DNA from: an uncultured Olsenella sp.
Lineage (GTDB): Bacteria; Actinomycetota; Coriobacteriia; Coriobacteriales; Atopobiaceae
Length of the DNA: 46,102 bases
Reading direction: 5' to 3'
Assembly: GCA_949291295.1 (NCBI GenBank)
Contig: CASEVE010000024.1
Span: forward strand, 1-46,102
The notes under the pieces were generated by a model. The model searched no databases, was not told the origin of the DNA, and saw only the letters and a list, made by a program, of their open reading frames with translations. Position numbers and translations under genes: made by a program. Positions 39,718 through 46,102 of this stretch are shown here, piece by piece. Position 1 is the first letter of the stretch, and each line of letters begins with the position of its first letter.

Positions 39718-42700
39718 TCAGCGGCGGCTTCTGACGTAGGCCACAATCGCCATACCGGCTCCCATAATGACGACGATTGCGTCTGAGGTGAGGAGCACAT
39801 CTCCTGAGCTGGGGATTGTTTCTGTCACCACCTCGGTTTCCGGTGTTTTGTCGGCAGCGGACCCCTGTGTGTTTGGTGTGGTGCCGGGCTTGGAGTCAGG
39901 TACTGGCTGCGGCTTTGCCTCGGGCGTGGGCTCCGGTGTGGGCTCGGGCACTGGCTCGGGCTCGGGTTCCGGCGTGGGCTCCGGGTTCGGTGTGGGCTCC
40001 GGCTCGGGCGTGGGTTCTGGGTCCGGTGTGGGCACTGGCTCCGGATTTGGGTCCGGCGTTGGCTCAGGCTCCGGCTCGGGGTCCGGCGTTGGCTCAGGAT
40101 CTGGTTCGGGGTCCGGTTCCGGCTCAGGCTCCGGCTCGGGGTCCGGCTCCGGCTCCGGGTCCGGTGTGGGCTCGGGATCGGGATCTGGCGTCGGCTCAGG
40201 ATCTGGCTCTGGATCTGGCGTGGGCTCGGGCACGGGCTCCTCGTCCGTGCGCGCCGGCAGCACAAGCGCCCCGTTGTTGCCGAGCATGGCCTCCAGCCTG
40301 ATGGCACCATCTGTGACCTCGGCTATCGACGATTTCTTTGCATAGGGGGCGCTCTGCGTGACGTTAGCGTCCTTTGTCGTTGCTGCCAGCTCAGTTGTTC
40401 CCGCGAATTTGGGCGTGCCCGCCCGCGCCACGCATGTTCCGTCCTCAAGCGAGAAGAACGCGTCAATCTGCTCTGGCGCCAGCGCCACGGTAAAGGGGAC
40501 CATGACCTTCTCGGCATGCGCGGGCACAACGGCGTCGGCGGCAGGGAAGCTCGCGGTATAGATGGTCCGCTCGTAGTAGTACGTCTGGCCGCTTGCGGGC
40601 AGGGTGCTCAGCGGCTCATAGCCGCTTCCTGCACGCACGAAGAGGGGCGTGTCGCGAGAGAACGCGTAGAGCGAGTTGGTCTGCGCCGCCCATGCCGCGG
40701 CAAGGGCGCCCGCCTCGGCGGCGTCGCCGGACCCGGAAAACGCACTCGCAAAGATGGCGTCTCTGCCTTCCACCTGGCCCACGCTCTCACCGAGCGCGCC
40801 CTCAAGCTCCTCTCTGCTCACGTCCTTGCCTGCCTCGACTCTCTCAAGAAGCTCCTCCACGTCCGGCGTGGGCGTGACCTCGTAGGCCAGCCGCAGCGGC
40901 TTTACGTCCATTCCACCGTCGAGCGCCATGGTTGCAGATCCGCTTGCGGCAACGGTCACGCTCGCCCTTCTCGCCGGCACCGCCTCGACGGGCACCGAGA
41001 GCAGAAGCGTCTGCCTTCCGGTGTCCAGCCGCGTCTCAACCATCACCACAAAGTCGTAGAGCGTCACGTCGCCGCCGGTGTACTGATTTGGCAGGTTGCC
41101 AATGTAGTAGTACGTCTCGCACGTGGCCGTGGCGCCCGCCGCCTGCGCCGCCTCGATCCGCGAGCGCACCTCCTCGCTCGCCCGTTGCTGCCAGTGCCCG
41201 TCGGCAACCGCATCAACCTCGGCCTGCGTTGCAAAGGCGTACGGGCGCCCGTCCATCGGCACCATCTCGTGTGCGTCGTTCACGTACCACGATGCCCTGT
41301 TGGAGAAGCTGTCCGGCCCCGCATAGGAGAACTGAGCGTCCTGCAGCGCGTCGTAGAAGAGGTCGTAGACGGAGTACCCCAGGTTGTAGCGCGAGTTCAT
41401 CGACTCGACGAGGTAGCCAAACTCATGCGTTGCCTCCACGTGCCCCGGATCATCCAGGCTAATCTCAACGGCCTGTGCGGCAAGCGCCCCGTCAAGCAGC
41501 GTGTCCCCGTACACGATGCCGCTCACGCGACTGACCTCCATGCCCGCCCCCAGCTGGTCGGACACGGTGACGCGGCTGCCGCCCGGCCGATCGTCTCCGG
41601 GGCCTCCAGATGCGGGAGCGGTATAGACGATTCCCAGCGAGCGATCGACCACGGTTCCAAGCGCCCAGGAGAGCGCCGCCGCGCTGCGTGACGAGAGGTA
41701 GTCGTCCACGGGCGTGATCTCATAGCCGTCCGCCTCAGAGAGGAGCCCGGGTATGGTCGGGAAGGTCACGTCTTTGGCCACTAGGCCCGTGAGGGACGAT
41801 CCAAAGAGGTGCAGCGTCACGCTCTTCTCGCCGGAGGAAGAGGCCTCGGCAAACGCCCGCGCGGCGTCGTCGAGGTTGTCGCGAAGGTCGGTCCCGTACG
41901 CCGCTCCGGTTCCCGGCAGGGGGTGGTGCGCCTGCTCGTGGGCAGTCTCCAGCAGGTAGGCGGCCGTCTCGCTCGTGTCCAGGCCCGTTGTGAAGAGCGT
42001 GAGCGGGCGCTCGTCTCCCCAGGCGACCTCGATCCTTGCGGCCTCATACCTCATCGAGAGGAGCGTGGCGAGAAGAGCATCGGTTCCAAAGCCGTTCTCG
42101 CGGCTGTTGGGGAGCTGGCCGAGAAAGTCCGTGGGGCTCCCAACGTAGGTCACGGGATTCGTGAGGTTGGTGCTCGCCATGACCGGAGACTCGCGGCCCA
42201 TGAGCAAGAGCACGGGAACGCGCTGCTCGGAGCCGGCATCACCTGCGGCCGAGACGAGCGCGTCCCCAGCGACGTGCGTGGCAAGCTGCAGGTACGATCC
42301 GCTGCCGAGGGTGGCGGACCCCGCCTTTGCCCCGCTTGCCGAGCTGCCCACGGCGCTGATCGTGCCGTTGGCGTAGCTCACGTAGCTGCCCTCGTCGTTG
42401 GGCTGCCAGACGTCGAGCGGCATGAGGGTCGTGACCTTTGAGTCGTAGCCAACAACGCCAACGCGCGTGGGTGTCTGGGTCCCATCGTTTTCCGCCATGA
42501 GGCGCGCGATGGCGTCGTTGAGGGCGTCCGCGAGATATTCCGCCTGCGGACGCCCTCCGTAGGTGATGTCCTGCAGCAGCCGGTTTGTGCTCACCACAAG
42601 CACGACGTCATGCGCGGGGCCGCCCTCCTCGCGCTCGGAGACGGCGGAGGAGAGCGCGGAGAGGCCCACAAGAAAGTCGTGCGACCCCACCTCGTCTTTG

Positions 42701-42960
42701 ACGGGCAGCCCGGCGGCGCGGGCATCGTCTGAACTTGCAAAGACGGACTTGTCCACCCATATGCGGCCGGCCTCCTCGGTGGAGTAGGAGAGCGGTCCGT
42801 CATTTGCGCCAAAGAGGTCGGTCCAGCTGTTGGAGGTACTGGGGTCCGCGAGCTTCTCGAGCGTTTCGGCCTGTGCGCCTGCCACACCCACCGCGCCTAC
42901 AAAGACCGCAAGGAACAGGGCAATAAGAGTGGCTGTGACAACGTGTACGCGTCTGTGCAT
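39718..42960 (-). CDS. Cell-wall-anchored surface protein with degenerate VWA region
   Basis: A 1080-residue exported protein. Residues 1-31 form a signal peptide ([20 protein letters not shown] ... AQA-E). Then [11 protein letters not shown] (about 65-76) is a conserved opening of coriobacterial VWA surface proteins. At about 118-128 the VWA-like strand [11 protein letters not shown] lacks the MIDAS D-x-S-x-S. Residues ~907-1022 are a Pro/Glu/Asp/Thr stalk. The C-terminus has IPSSGD (1049-1054) instead of LPxTG, a hydrophobic helix and YVRSRR, so sortase anchoring is likely but with an unusual motif. Probable adhesin or pilus-tip-like protein. Confidence 0.82.
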   Translation of the reverse strand: MHRRVHVVTATLIALFLAVFVGAVGVAGAQAETLEKLADPSTSNSWTDLFGANDGPLSYSTEEAGRIWVDKSVFASSDDARAAGLPVKDEVGSHDFLVGLSALSSAVSEREEGGPAHDVVLVVSTNRLLQDITYGGRPQAEYLADALNDAIARLMAENDGTQTPTRVGVVGYDSKVTTLMPLDVWQPNDEGSYVSYANGTISAVGSSASGAKAGSATLGSGSYLQLATHVAGDALVSAAGDAGSEQRVPVLLLMGRESPVMASTNLTNPVTYVGSPTDFLGQLPNSRENGFGTDALLATLLSMRYEAARIEVAWGDERPLTLFTTGLDTSETAAYLLETAHEQAHHPLPGTGAAYGTDLRDNLDDAARAFAEASSSGEKSVTLHLFGSSLTGLVAKDVTFPTIPGLLSEADGYEITPVDDYLSSRSAAALSWALGTVVDRSLGIVYTAPASGGPGDDRPGGSRVTVSDQLGAGMEVSRVSGIVYGDTLLDGALAAQAVEISLDDPGHVEATHEFGYLVESMNSRYNLGYSVYDLFYDALQDAQFSYAGPDSFSNRASWYVNDAHEMVPMDGRPYAFATQAEVDAVADGHWQQRASEEVRSRIEAAQAAGATATCETYYYIGNLPNQYTGGDVTLYDFVVMVETRLDTGRQTLLLSVPVEAVPARRASVTVAASGSATMALDGGMDVKPLRLAYEVTPTPDVEELLERVEAGKDVSREELEGALGESVGQVEGRDAIFASAFSGSGDAAEAGALAAAWAAQTNSLYAFSRDTPLFVRAGSGYEPLSTLPASGQTYYYERTIYTASFPAADAVVPAHAEKVMVPFTVALAPEQIDAFFSLEDGTCVARAGTPKFAGTTELAATTKDANVTQSAPYAKKSSIAEVTDGAIRLEAMLGNNGALVLPARTDEEPVPEPTPDPEPDPEPTPDPDPEPTPDPEPEPDPEPEPEPEPDPEPDPEPTPDPEPEPEPTPDPNPEPVPTPDPEPTPEPEPTPNPEPTPEPEPEPVPEPTPEPTPEAKPQPVPDSKPGTTPNTQGSAADKTPETEVVTETIPSSGDVLLTSDAIVVIMGAGMAIVAYVRSRR
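39893..40243 (-). repeat. Pro-Glu-rich stalk repeat in surface protein
   Basis: Irregular coding repeat of PEP, PDP, PTP units (about residues 907-1022). On the plus strand it reads as a long Gly-Ser-Val frame, which is an artefact. The repeat number likely varies by slippage and sets the distance of the surface domain from the wall. Confidence 0.85.
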
Positions 42961-43051
42961 GGTGACCTCGCTTTATGGGACGGGGAGGAGGGTAAATGCA
43001 AGTTGTTTACCCGCATTTCTCGCCGCCGAGCAAAGGACACGGCATCCACGC

Positions 43052-43076
43052 AACCCTTGACGCCGCCAGAAGGGTT
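43052..43076. repeat. Small hairpin in divergent intergenic region
   Basis: AACCCTT (43052-43058) and AAGGGTT (43070-43076) with an 11-base loop, between the surface protein and ECF operon promoters. No T-run of note follows. It may be a regulator site or chance. Confidence 0.35.
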
Positions 43077-43107
43077 TGCCCCTTGGGCGGCCGCGGGCGC
43101 GACCTGC

Positions 43108-43286
43108 TACACTGGGGACTCCATGTGAATAGAGGGCACGGCTCAATCAGCTGCGAGGTCATGTTGAAAACGGCTCCGGTTTGACTCCGGATCAGCACAC
43201 GGCTGTGTCAGGTGCGGCGGGCGCTCGCCCGTCGCGTTTGCCTTGCCCTCCCGACACCCAGTTTTATGGGGGAGAGTGAGGCTGTC
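43108..43286 (+). promoter_or_regulatory. Promoter and structured leader of ECF operon
   Basis: A TACACT box at 43108-43113 has TTGGGC 19 bases upstream as a possible -35. The transcript would have a leader of about 165 bases with several stems, including CTCCGG-TTTGA-CTCCGG (near 43171-43187) and a GC-rich hairpin GCGGCGGGCG/CGCCCGTCGC (43217-43238). B12 transporter operons of this type often carry a cobalamin riboswitch, but I do not find its conserved B12 box, so this may be a different RNA or plain sequence. Confidence 0.4.
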
Positions 43287-43739
43287 ATGACCAAGAAGAA
43301 CATGTCGAGAAGAACGTTTCTCGCGCGCCTTGCCGGTGGCGTTGCGGCGTGCGCCCTGGCGCTGAGCGTGTGCGCCTGCGGAGGCACGCCCGCGGCGGAG
43401 CAGGAGGCGACGACGCAGGACGAGCCGCAGATCGCCGTCACCGTGGAGATTGACGCCACGGCTGGCGAGGGGGAGCTCACGAGCCAGGACGTTGAGCTCG
43501 ACGAGGGCTCCACGGCCTACGATGCGCTTGTCGCCGCGATCGACGACGTCAACGCGTCAGACTCCGACTACGGCATGTACGTGGCTGGCATCAACGGTCT
43601 TGCCGCCGGTGACTTTGGCGACATGAGCGGCTGGATGTTCGAGGTCAACGGCGAGATGGCCGAGGTCGGCTGCTCAGAGTACCAGCTCGCGGACGGCGAC
43701 GTTGTCACCTGGATCTATGTGACAGAGTTCACCGAGTAG
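43287..43739 (+). CDS. DUF4430 lipoprotein
   Basis: A 150-residue exported lipoprotein. The signal contains twin arginines (SRRTFLARL, about 6-14) and a lipobox ending in Cys (VCAC, Cys at about 31). The mature part is a DUF4430/transcobalamin-like beta-grasp domain (IAVTVEIDATAGEGE, then GSTAYDALVAA, and SGWMFEVNGE, with VTWIYVTEF at the end). Such proteins occur with ECF importers and are thought to help deliver corrinoids or another ligand; this is inference. ATG at 43287 follows GGGGGAGAGTGAGG. First gene of the ecf operon. Confidence 0.87.
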   Translation: MTKKNMSRRTFLARLAGGVAACALALSVCACGGTPAAEQEATTQDEPQIAVTVEIDATAGEGELTSQDVELDEGSTAYDALVAAIDDVNASDSDYGMYVAGINGLAAGDFGDMSGWMFEVNGEMAEVGCSEYQLADGDVVTWIYVTEFTE

Positions 43740-43753
43740 CCGGCGAGAAAAGC

Positions 43754-44623
43754 GTGGCGCGCCGGCGCTCCATAGCCTTCGATGCCCTTCATGCGGCCGT
43801 CCCCGCAGCTCTCTTTGCGGGGGTGGCCGCGCTCTCGATGCTGGCGGTCCACCCCGTCTACGTGGGCATCTCGCTTGTGGGTGCGCTCTCGTTCTCGCTT
43901 CTTGTGCGCGGGGCCGCCGCCACGGCGCGCGGGCTCGTCTGGCAGCTGCCGCTGCTCGCGCTCGTGTGCGTGCTCAATCCGCTCTTCTCGGCGTCTGGCT
44001 CCACGCTCCTCTTCAAGCTGGGGCCGCGCAGCGTCTATCTGGAGAGTCTTGCCTACGGGGCCACGATGGGCGCGCTCATGGTGACGGTGGTGCTGTGGTT
44101 TGAGGGTGCTGCCGCGGTGCTCACGCAGGATAGGCTGCTCGCGCTCGCCGGGCGCCGCGCCCGGGCGGTGCCGCTTGTGGCGAGCATGACGTCGCAGCTC
44201 GTGCCGCAGCTGCTGGGGCGGGCGCGCACGGTGCGCTCGGCGCTTGCGGCGTGCACGGCGGCGGGGTCGCGCCCCAGCCTGAGAGACGAGCTCGTGCGTA
44301 CGTCGACGATGCTGCTCACGTGGTCGCTCGAGGACTCCGTGGAGCGCGCGGACGCCATGCGGGCGCGCGGCTGGGAGTCCGGAGCGCCGCGGACGCAGTA
44401 TCGGCCGGAGCGCCTGCGGGCGCGCGACGTGGCGGCGCTTGCGGGGATCGCGGCGCTTCTCGCCCTGTGCGCGGCGTGTGCGTGGGCGGTGTGCGAGAGC
44501 TGGCGCTTCTACCCCAGGATGGAGGGTCTGGCACCATGGTGGTCGTATGCGCCCTTTGCCCTTCTCGCCGCGCTTCCGTGTCTTTTGGCAGTGGGGAGGG
44601 GAGGCATCGATGAGTGCGCTTGA
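43754..44623 (+). CDS. ecfT: ECF transporter T component
   Basis: A 289-residue integral membrane protein with about five to six helices. The cytoplasmic coupling helix motif is ADAMRARGW (near 206-214), one of the two Ala-Arg-Gly motifs of EcfT; the earlier ALAACTAAGSRPS region takes the other place in degenerate form. It couples ATP hydrolysis by EcfA to the substrate-binding S protein. The start is GTG at 43754, 14 bases after the lipoprotein stop. Its end overlaps the next gene by 14 bases, so the subunits are translationally coupled. Confidence 0.85.
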   Translation: MARRRSIAFDALHAAVPAALFAGVAALSMLAVHPVYVGISLVGALSFSLLVRGAAATARGLVWQLPLLALVCVLNPLFSASGSTLLFKLGPRSVYLESLAYGATMGALMVTVVLWFEGAAAVLTQDRLLALAGRRARAVPLVASMTSQLVPQLLGRARTVRSALAACTAAGSRPSLRDELVRTSTMLLTWSLEDSVERADAMRARGWESGAPRTQYRPERLRARDVAALAGIAALLALCAACAWAVCESWRFYPRMEGLAPWWSYAPFALLAALPCLLAVGRGGIDECA

Positions 44624-45998
44624 GTTTGAGCACGTGAGCTTCTCGTACGGTGGAGCTACGGCGCCGGTTTTGAGCGATGTCTCGCTCGAGGTGCCCGAAG
44701 GCGCGTTTGCCCTGCTCGTTGGGGCTACGGGCTCGGGTAAGTCAACGCTTTTGCGTCTGGCCAAGCCAGAAATTGCGCCATCCGGGGAGCTTGCGGGCGC
44801 CGTGCGTGCGTTTGGCCGGGAGGTCCGCACGCTCGATCCGCCTCTTTCGGCGCGTACGGTGGGCTACGTTTTTCAGAATCCTGACGCCCAGGTAGTCTGC
44901 GACACGGTGTGGCACGAGATGGCCTTTGGCCTTGAGAACCTTGGTGTGCCAGAGCCGGAGATGCGCCGTCGCGTGGCCGAGACCTGCGGCTTTCTGGGCA
45001 TCGAGCCCTGGTTTCGCTCTCGCACGGCCGAGCTTTCGGGTGGTCAGCGCCAGGTGCTCGCCCTTGCCGCGACGCTTGCCATGCGCCCCCGCCTGCTCCT
45101 GCTTGACGAGCCAACGAGCATGCTCGACCCCCTTGCCGAGAAGAACTTCCTCTCCCTGCTCTTCCGGGCCAACCGTGAGCTGGGCATCACCGTGGTGGTG
45201 GCAACGCACGCTCCAGCGACGATGACGGACTATGCGACCTGCGCGTTTATGCTTGAGGGCGCGCGCGTGCTCCCGGTGTCTCTTAAGGATCTGTCCCGTC
45301 CCGAGAGGCTGCCGGCGCTTGCTCGCACGGCCTTTCCGGGAGGCGCGCTCCTGAGCGCGCGCGATCTCTGGCAGCGCTACGGGCGCGATGGGCGCTGGGT
45401 GCTCCGCGGGCTCGACCTCGAGGTTGGGAGCGGGGAGGTGCGCGCGCTCGTGGGATCAAACGGGTGCGGCAAGTCCACGCTGCTCTCGGTGCTCGCCGGG
45501 GTGGAGCGGCCGCAGCGAGGTCGCGTGCGCAACCAGGCCGCCGGGAGCCAGGCGCTGCTCCCGCAGGACCCAAAGGCCCTTCTTGCCCACGAGACGGTGC
45601 GCGACGAGCTTGCGGAGTGGTCGAGTGCCGTTGGCTACGGAGCGGCCGAGGTGGAGTCCGCCCTTGCTGAGCTGGGGCTTTCCGATGCCGCGGCGCGCCA
45701 TCCCTATGACCTCTCGGGCGGCCAGCAGCAGCTTCTGGCGCTCGAGAAGCTGCTCCTTGCGCGTCCGAGGCTCCTTTTGCTCGACGAGCCGACAAAGGGG
45801 CTTGACCTCGCGTCTCGGGAGCGCCTTGCACGGCGCGTCGCCGTCGCGCGCGACGATGGCGCCACCGTTCTTGTCGCCACGCACGACCTTGGGTTTGTCC
45901 GGTCGGTGGCCGACAGCGTCTCTCTCATGTTTGACGGTGGCATCACCGTGACCGAGCCCACGGTCGAGTTCTTTGCCCACTCGTGGCTGCTTGCCTAG
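44610..45998 (+). CDS. Fused ECF ATP-binding protein (EcfA1-EcfA2)
   Basis: A 462-residue protein with two ABC ATPase domains. Domain 1 has Walker A GATGSGKST (about 37-45), Q-loop FQNPDAQVV, signature LSGGQRQ and Walker B LLLLDEPTSMLD. Domain 2 has GSNGCGKST (about 288-296), Q-loop LLPQDPKAL, signature LSGGQQQ and LLLLDEPTKGLD. Both ECF subunits are thus in one chain. The ATG at 44610 follows GGGGAGGGGAGG and overlaps ecfT. No S component follows before the end of the window, so the substrate is not known. Confidence 0.92.
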   Translation: MSALEFEHVSFSYGGATAPVLSDVSLEVPEGAFALLVGATGSGKSTLLRLAKPEIAPSGELAGAVRAFGREVRTLDPPLSARTVGYVFQNPDAQVVCDTVWHEMAFGLENLGVPEPEMRRRVAETCGFLGIEPWFRSRTAELSGGQRQVLALAATLAMRPRLLLLDEPTSMLDPLAEKNFLSLLFRANRELGITVVVATHAPATMTDYATCAFMLEGARVLPVSLKDLSRPERLPALARTAFPGGALLSARDLWQRYGRDGRWVLRGLDLEVGSGEVRALVGSNGCGKSTLLSVLAGVERPQRGRVRNQAAGSQALLPQDPKALLAHETVRDELAEWSSAVGYGAAEVESALAELGLSDAAARHPYDLSGGQQQLLALEKLLLARPRLLLLDEPTKGLDLASRERLARRVAVARDDGATVLVATHDLGFVRSVADSVSLMFDGGITVTEPTVEFFAHSWLLA

Positions 45999-46013
45999 AG
46001 GGCGGCTGCAAAC

Positions 46014-46043
46014 TGGGGACGGGCCATCCCGCCCGGAGACTCT
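46014..46043. repeat. Family B partial copy
   Basis: GGGGACGGGCCATCCCGCCC then GGAGACTCTG. It aligns with the start of the next family B copy (46051 on) with substitutions in the middle, so it is a diverged direct repeat 37 bases upstream. Confidence 0.55.
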
Positions 46044-46048
46044 GCTAA

Positions 46049-46090
46049 TTGGGGACGGGTTATTTCGCTCAGAGATTCTGGGACAGGTTT
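46049..46090. repeat. Family B arm (end of window)
   Basis: TTGGGGACGGGTTATTTCGC, then TCAGAGATTCTGGGACAGGTTT. This is the reverse-orientation counterpart of bases 1-40. It lies after the ecf operon and could terminate it. Confidence 0.8.
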
Positions 46091-46102
46091 CACGAAGATC
46101 AA

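Noticed and set aside
39767..40345. Gly-Ser-Val repeat frame on the plus strand
   Set aside because: Exact antisense of the Pro/Glu stalk of the surface protein, which has a signal peptide and an anchor region.
43108..43286. Cobalamin riboswitch
   Set aside because: The operon type makes it plausible, but I could not find the conserved B12 box (GCCACTG) or the core GGTGAAAATCC pattern.
1..46102. tRNA, rRNA or intact insertion sequence
   Set aside because: No clover-leaf with a conserved T-loop GTTCGA-type pattern, no rRNA segment and no transposase gene was seen; short or divergent tRNAs could be missed by eye.

Overview
The window is about 46 kb of high-GC bacterial DNA. The mix of genes suggests a fermentative, host-associated actinobacterium of the class Coriobacteriia (Olsenella, Collinsella or Atopobium-like). 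The grounds are strong GC bias at third codon positions, a sortase-type surface protein with a Pro/Glu stalk, many flavodoxins, a DUF1846 protein and an ECF transporter with a DUF4430 lipoprotein. This taxonomic call is inference: no rRNA or tRNA gene is visible. Nothing looks like an intact prophage, insertion sequence or CRISPR array. What stands out is an unusual density of intergenic inverted repeats of at least seven unrelated sequence families.

Layout. 0.1-2 kb (minus strand): HAD phosphatase and asparaginase operon. 2.3-3.2 kb: a nuclease-like hypothetical gene bracketed by two copies of one palindrome. 3.3-7.9 kb: DUF1846 protein (minus), then an esterase-fold protein with a histone-like tail, an ATP-grasp ligase and an acetyltransferase. 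8.2-9.8 kb: cysK-cysE. 10-13 kb (minus): archaeal-type peptidyl-tRNA hydrolase bracketed by two copies of another palindrome, a probable manganese CDF exporter and a membrane acyltransferase. 13.2-14.8 kb: prepilin peptidase and a second HAD enzyme. 14.8-15.3 kb: a 42-bp tandem array that reverses orientation in its middle.

15.3-25.7 kb is a redox region. It holds a TetR regulator, five flavodoxin-fold proteins (one an exported lipoprotein), an AlbA_2/Schlafen-type regulator with repeated operator-like sites, an AAA ATPase, and a LysR regulator divergent from a cyclophilin-like gene (frameshifted), a carboxymuconolactone decarboxylase, a cupin and an aldo/keto reductase. 25.7-33.3 kb: acetyltransferase, CorA-like channel, SdpI-like membrane protein, and a divergent pair of ribosome-associated proteins (ABC-F ATPase and TetM-like GTPase), followed by an XRE regulator and a VanZ-RDD membrane protein. 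33.5-39.5 kb: an MFS carrier, a second aldo/keto reductase, a PH-like membrane protein, a methyltransferase, a ketopantoate-reductase-like enzyme and a cation/Ca antiporter. 39.7-46 kb: a 1080-residue surface protein and an ECF uptake operon (DUF4430 lipoprotein, EcfT, fused EcfA).

The strongest candidate for something undescribed is the set of 31-bp palindromes between 16.1 and 31.6 kb (eight copies plus one divergent relative). Their first bases ATGA often supply the stop codon of the gene before them, and several end just upstream of the Shine-Dalgarno of the gene after them. One divergent copy supplies stop codons to two convergent genes at once. Two other elements (8.0 kb and 15.0 kb) share a forward-then-inverted array design with a period near 40 bp.
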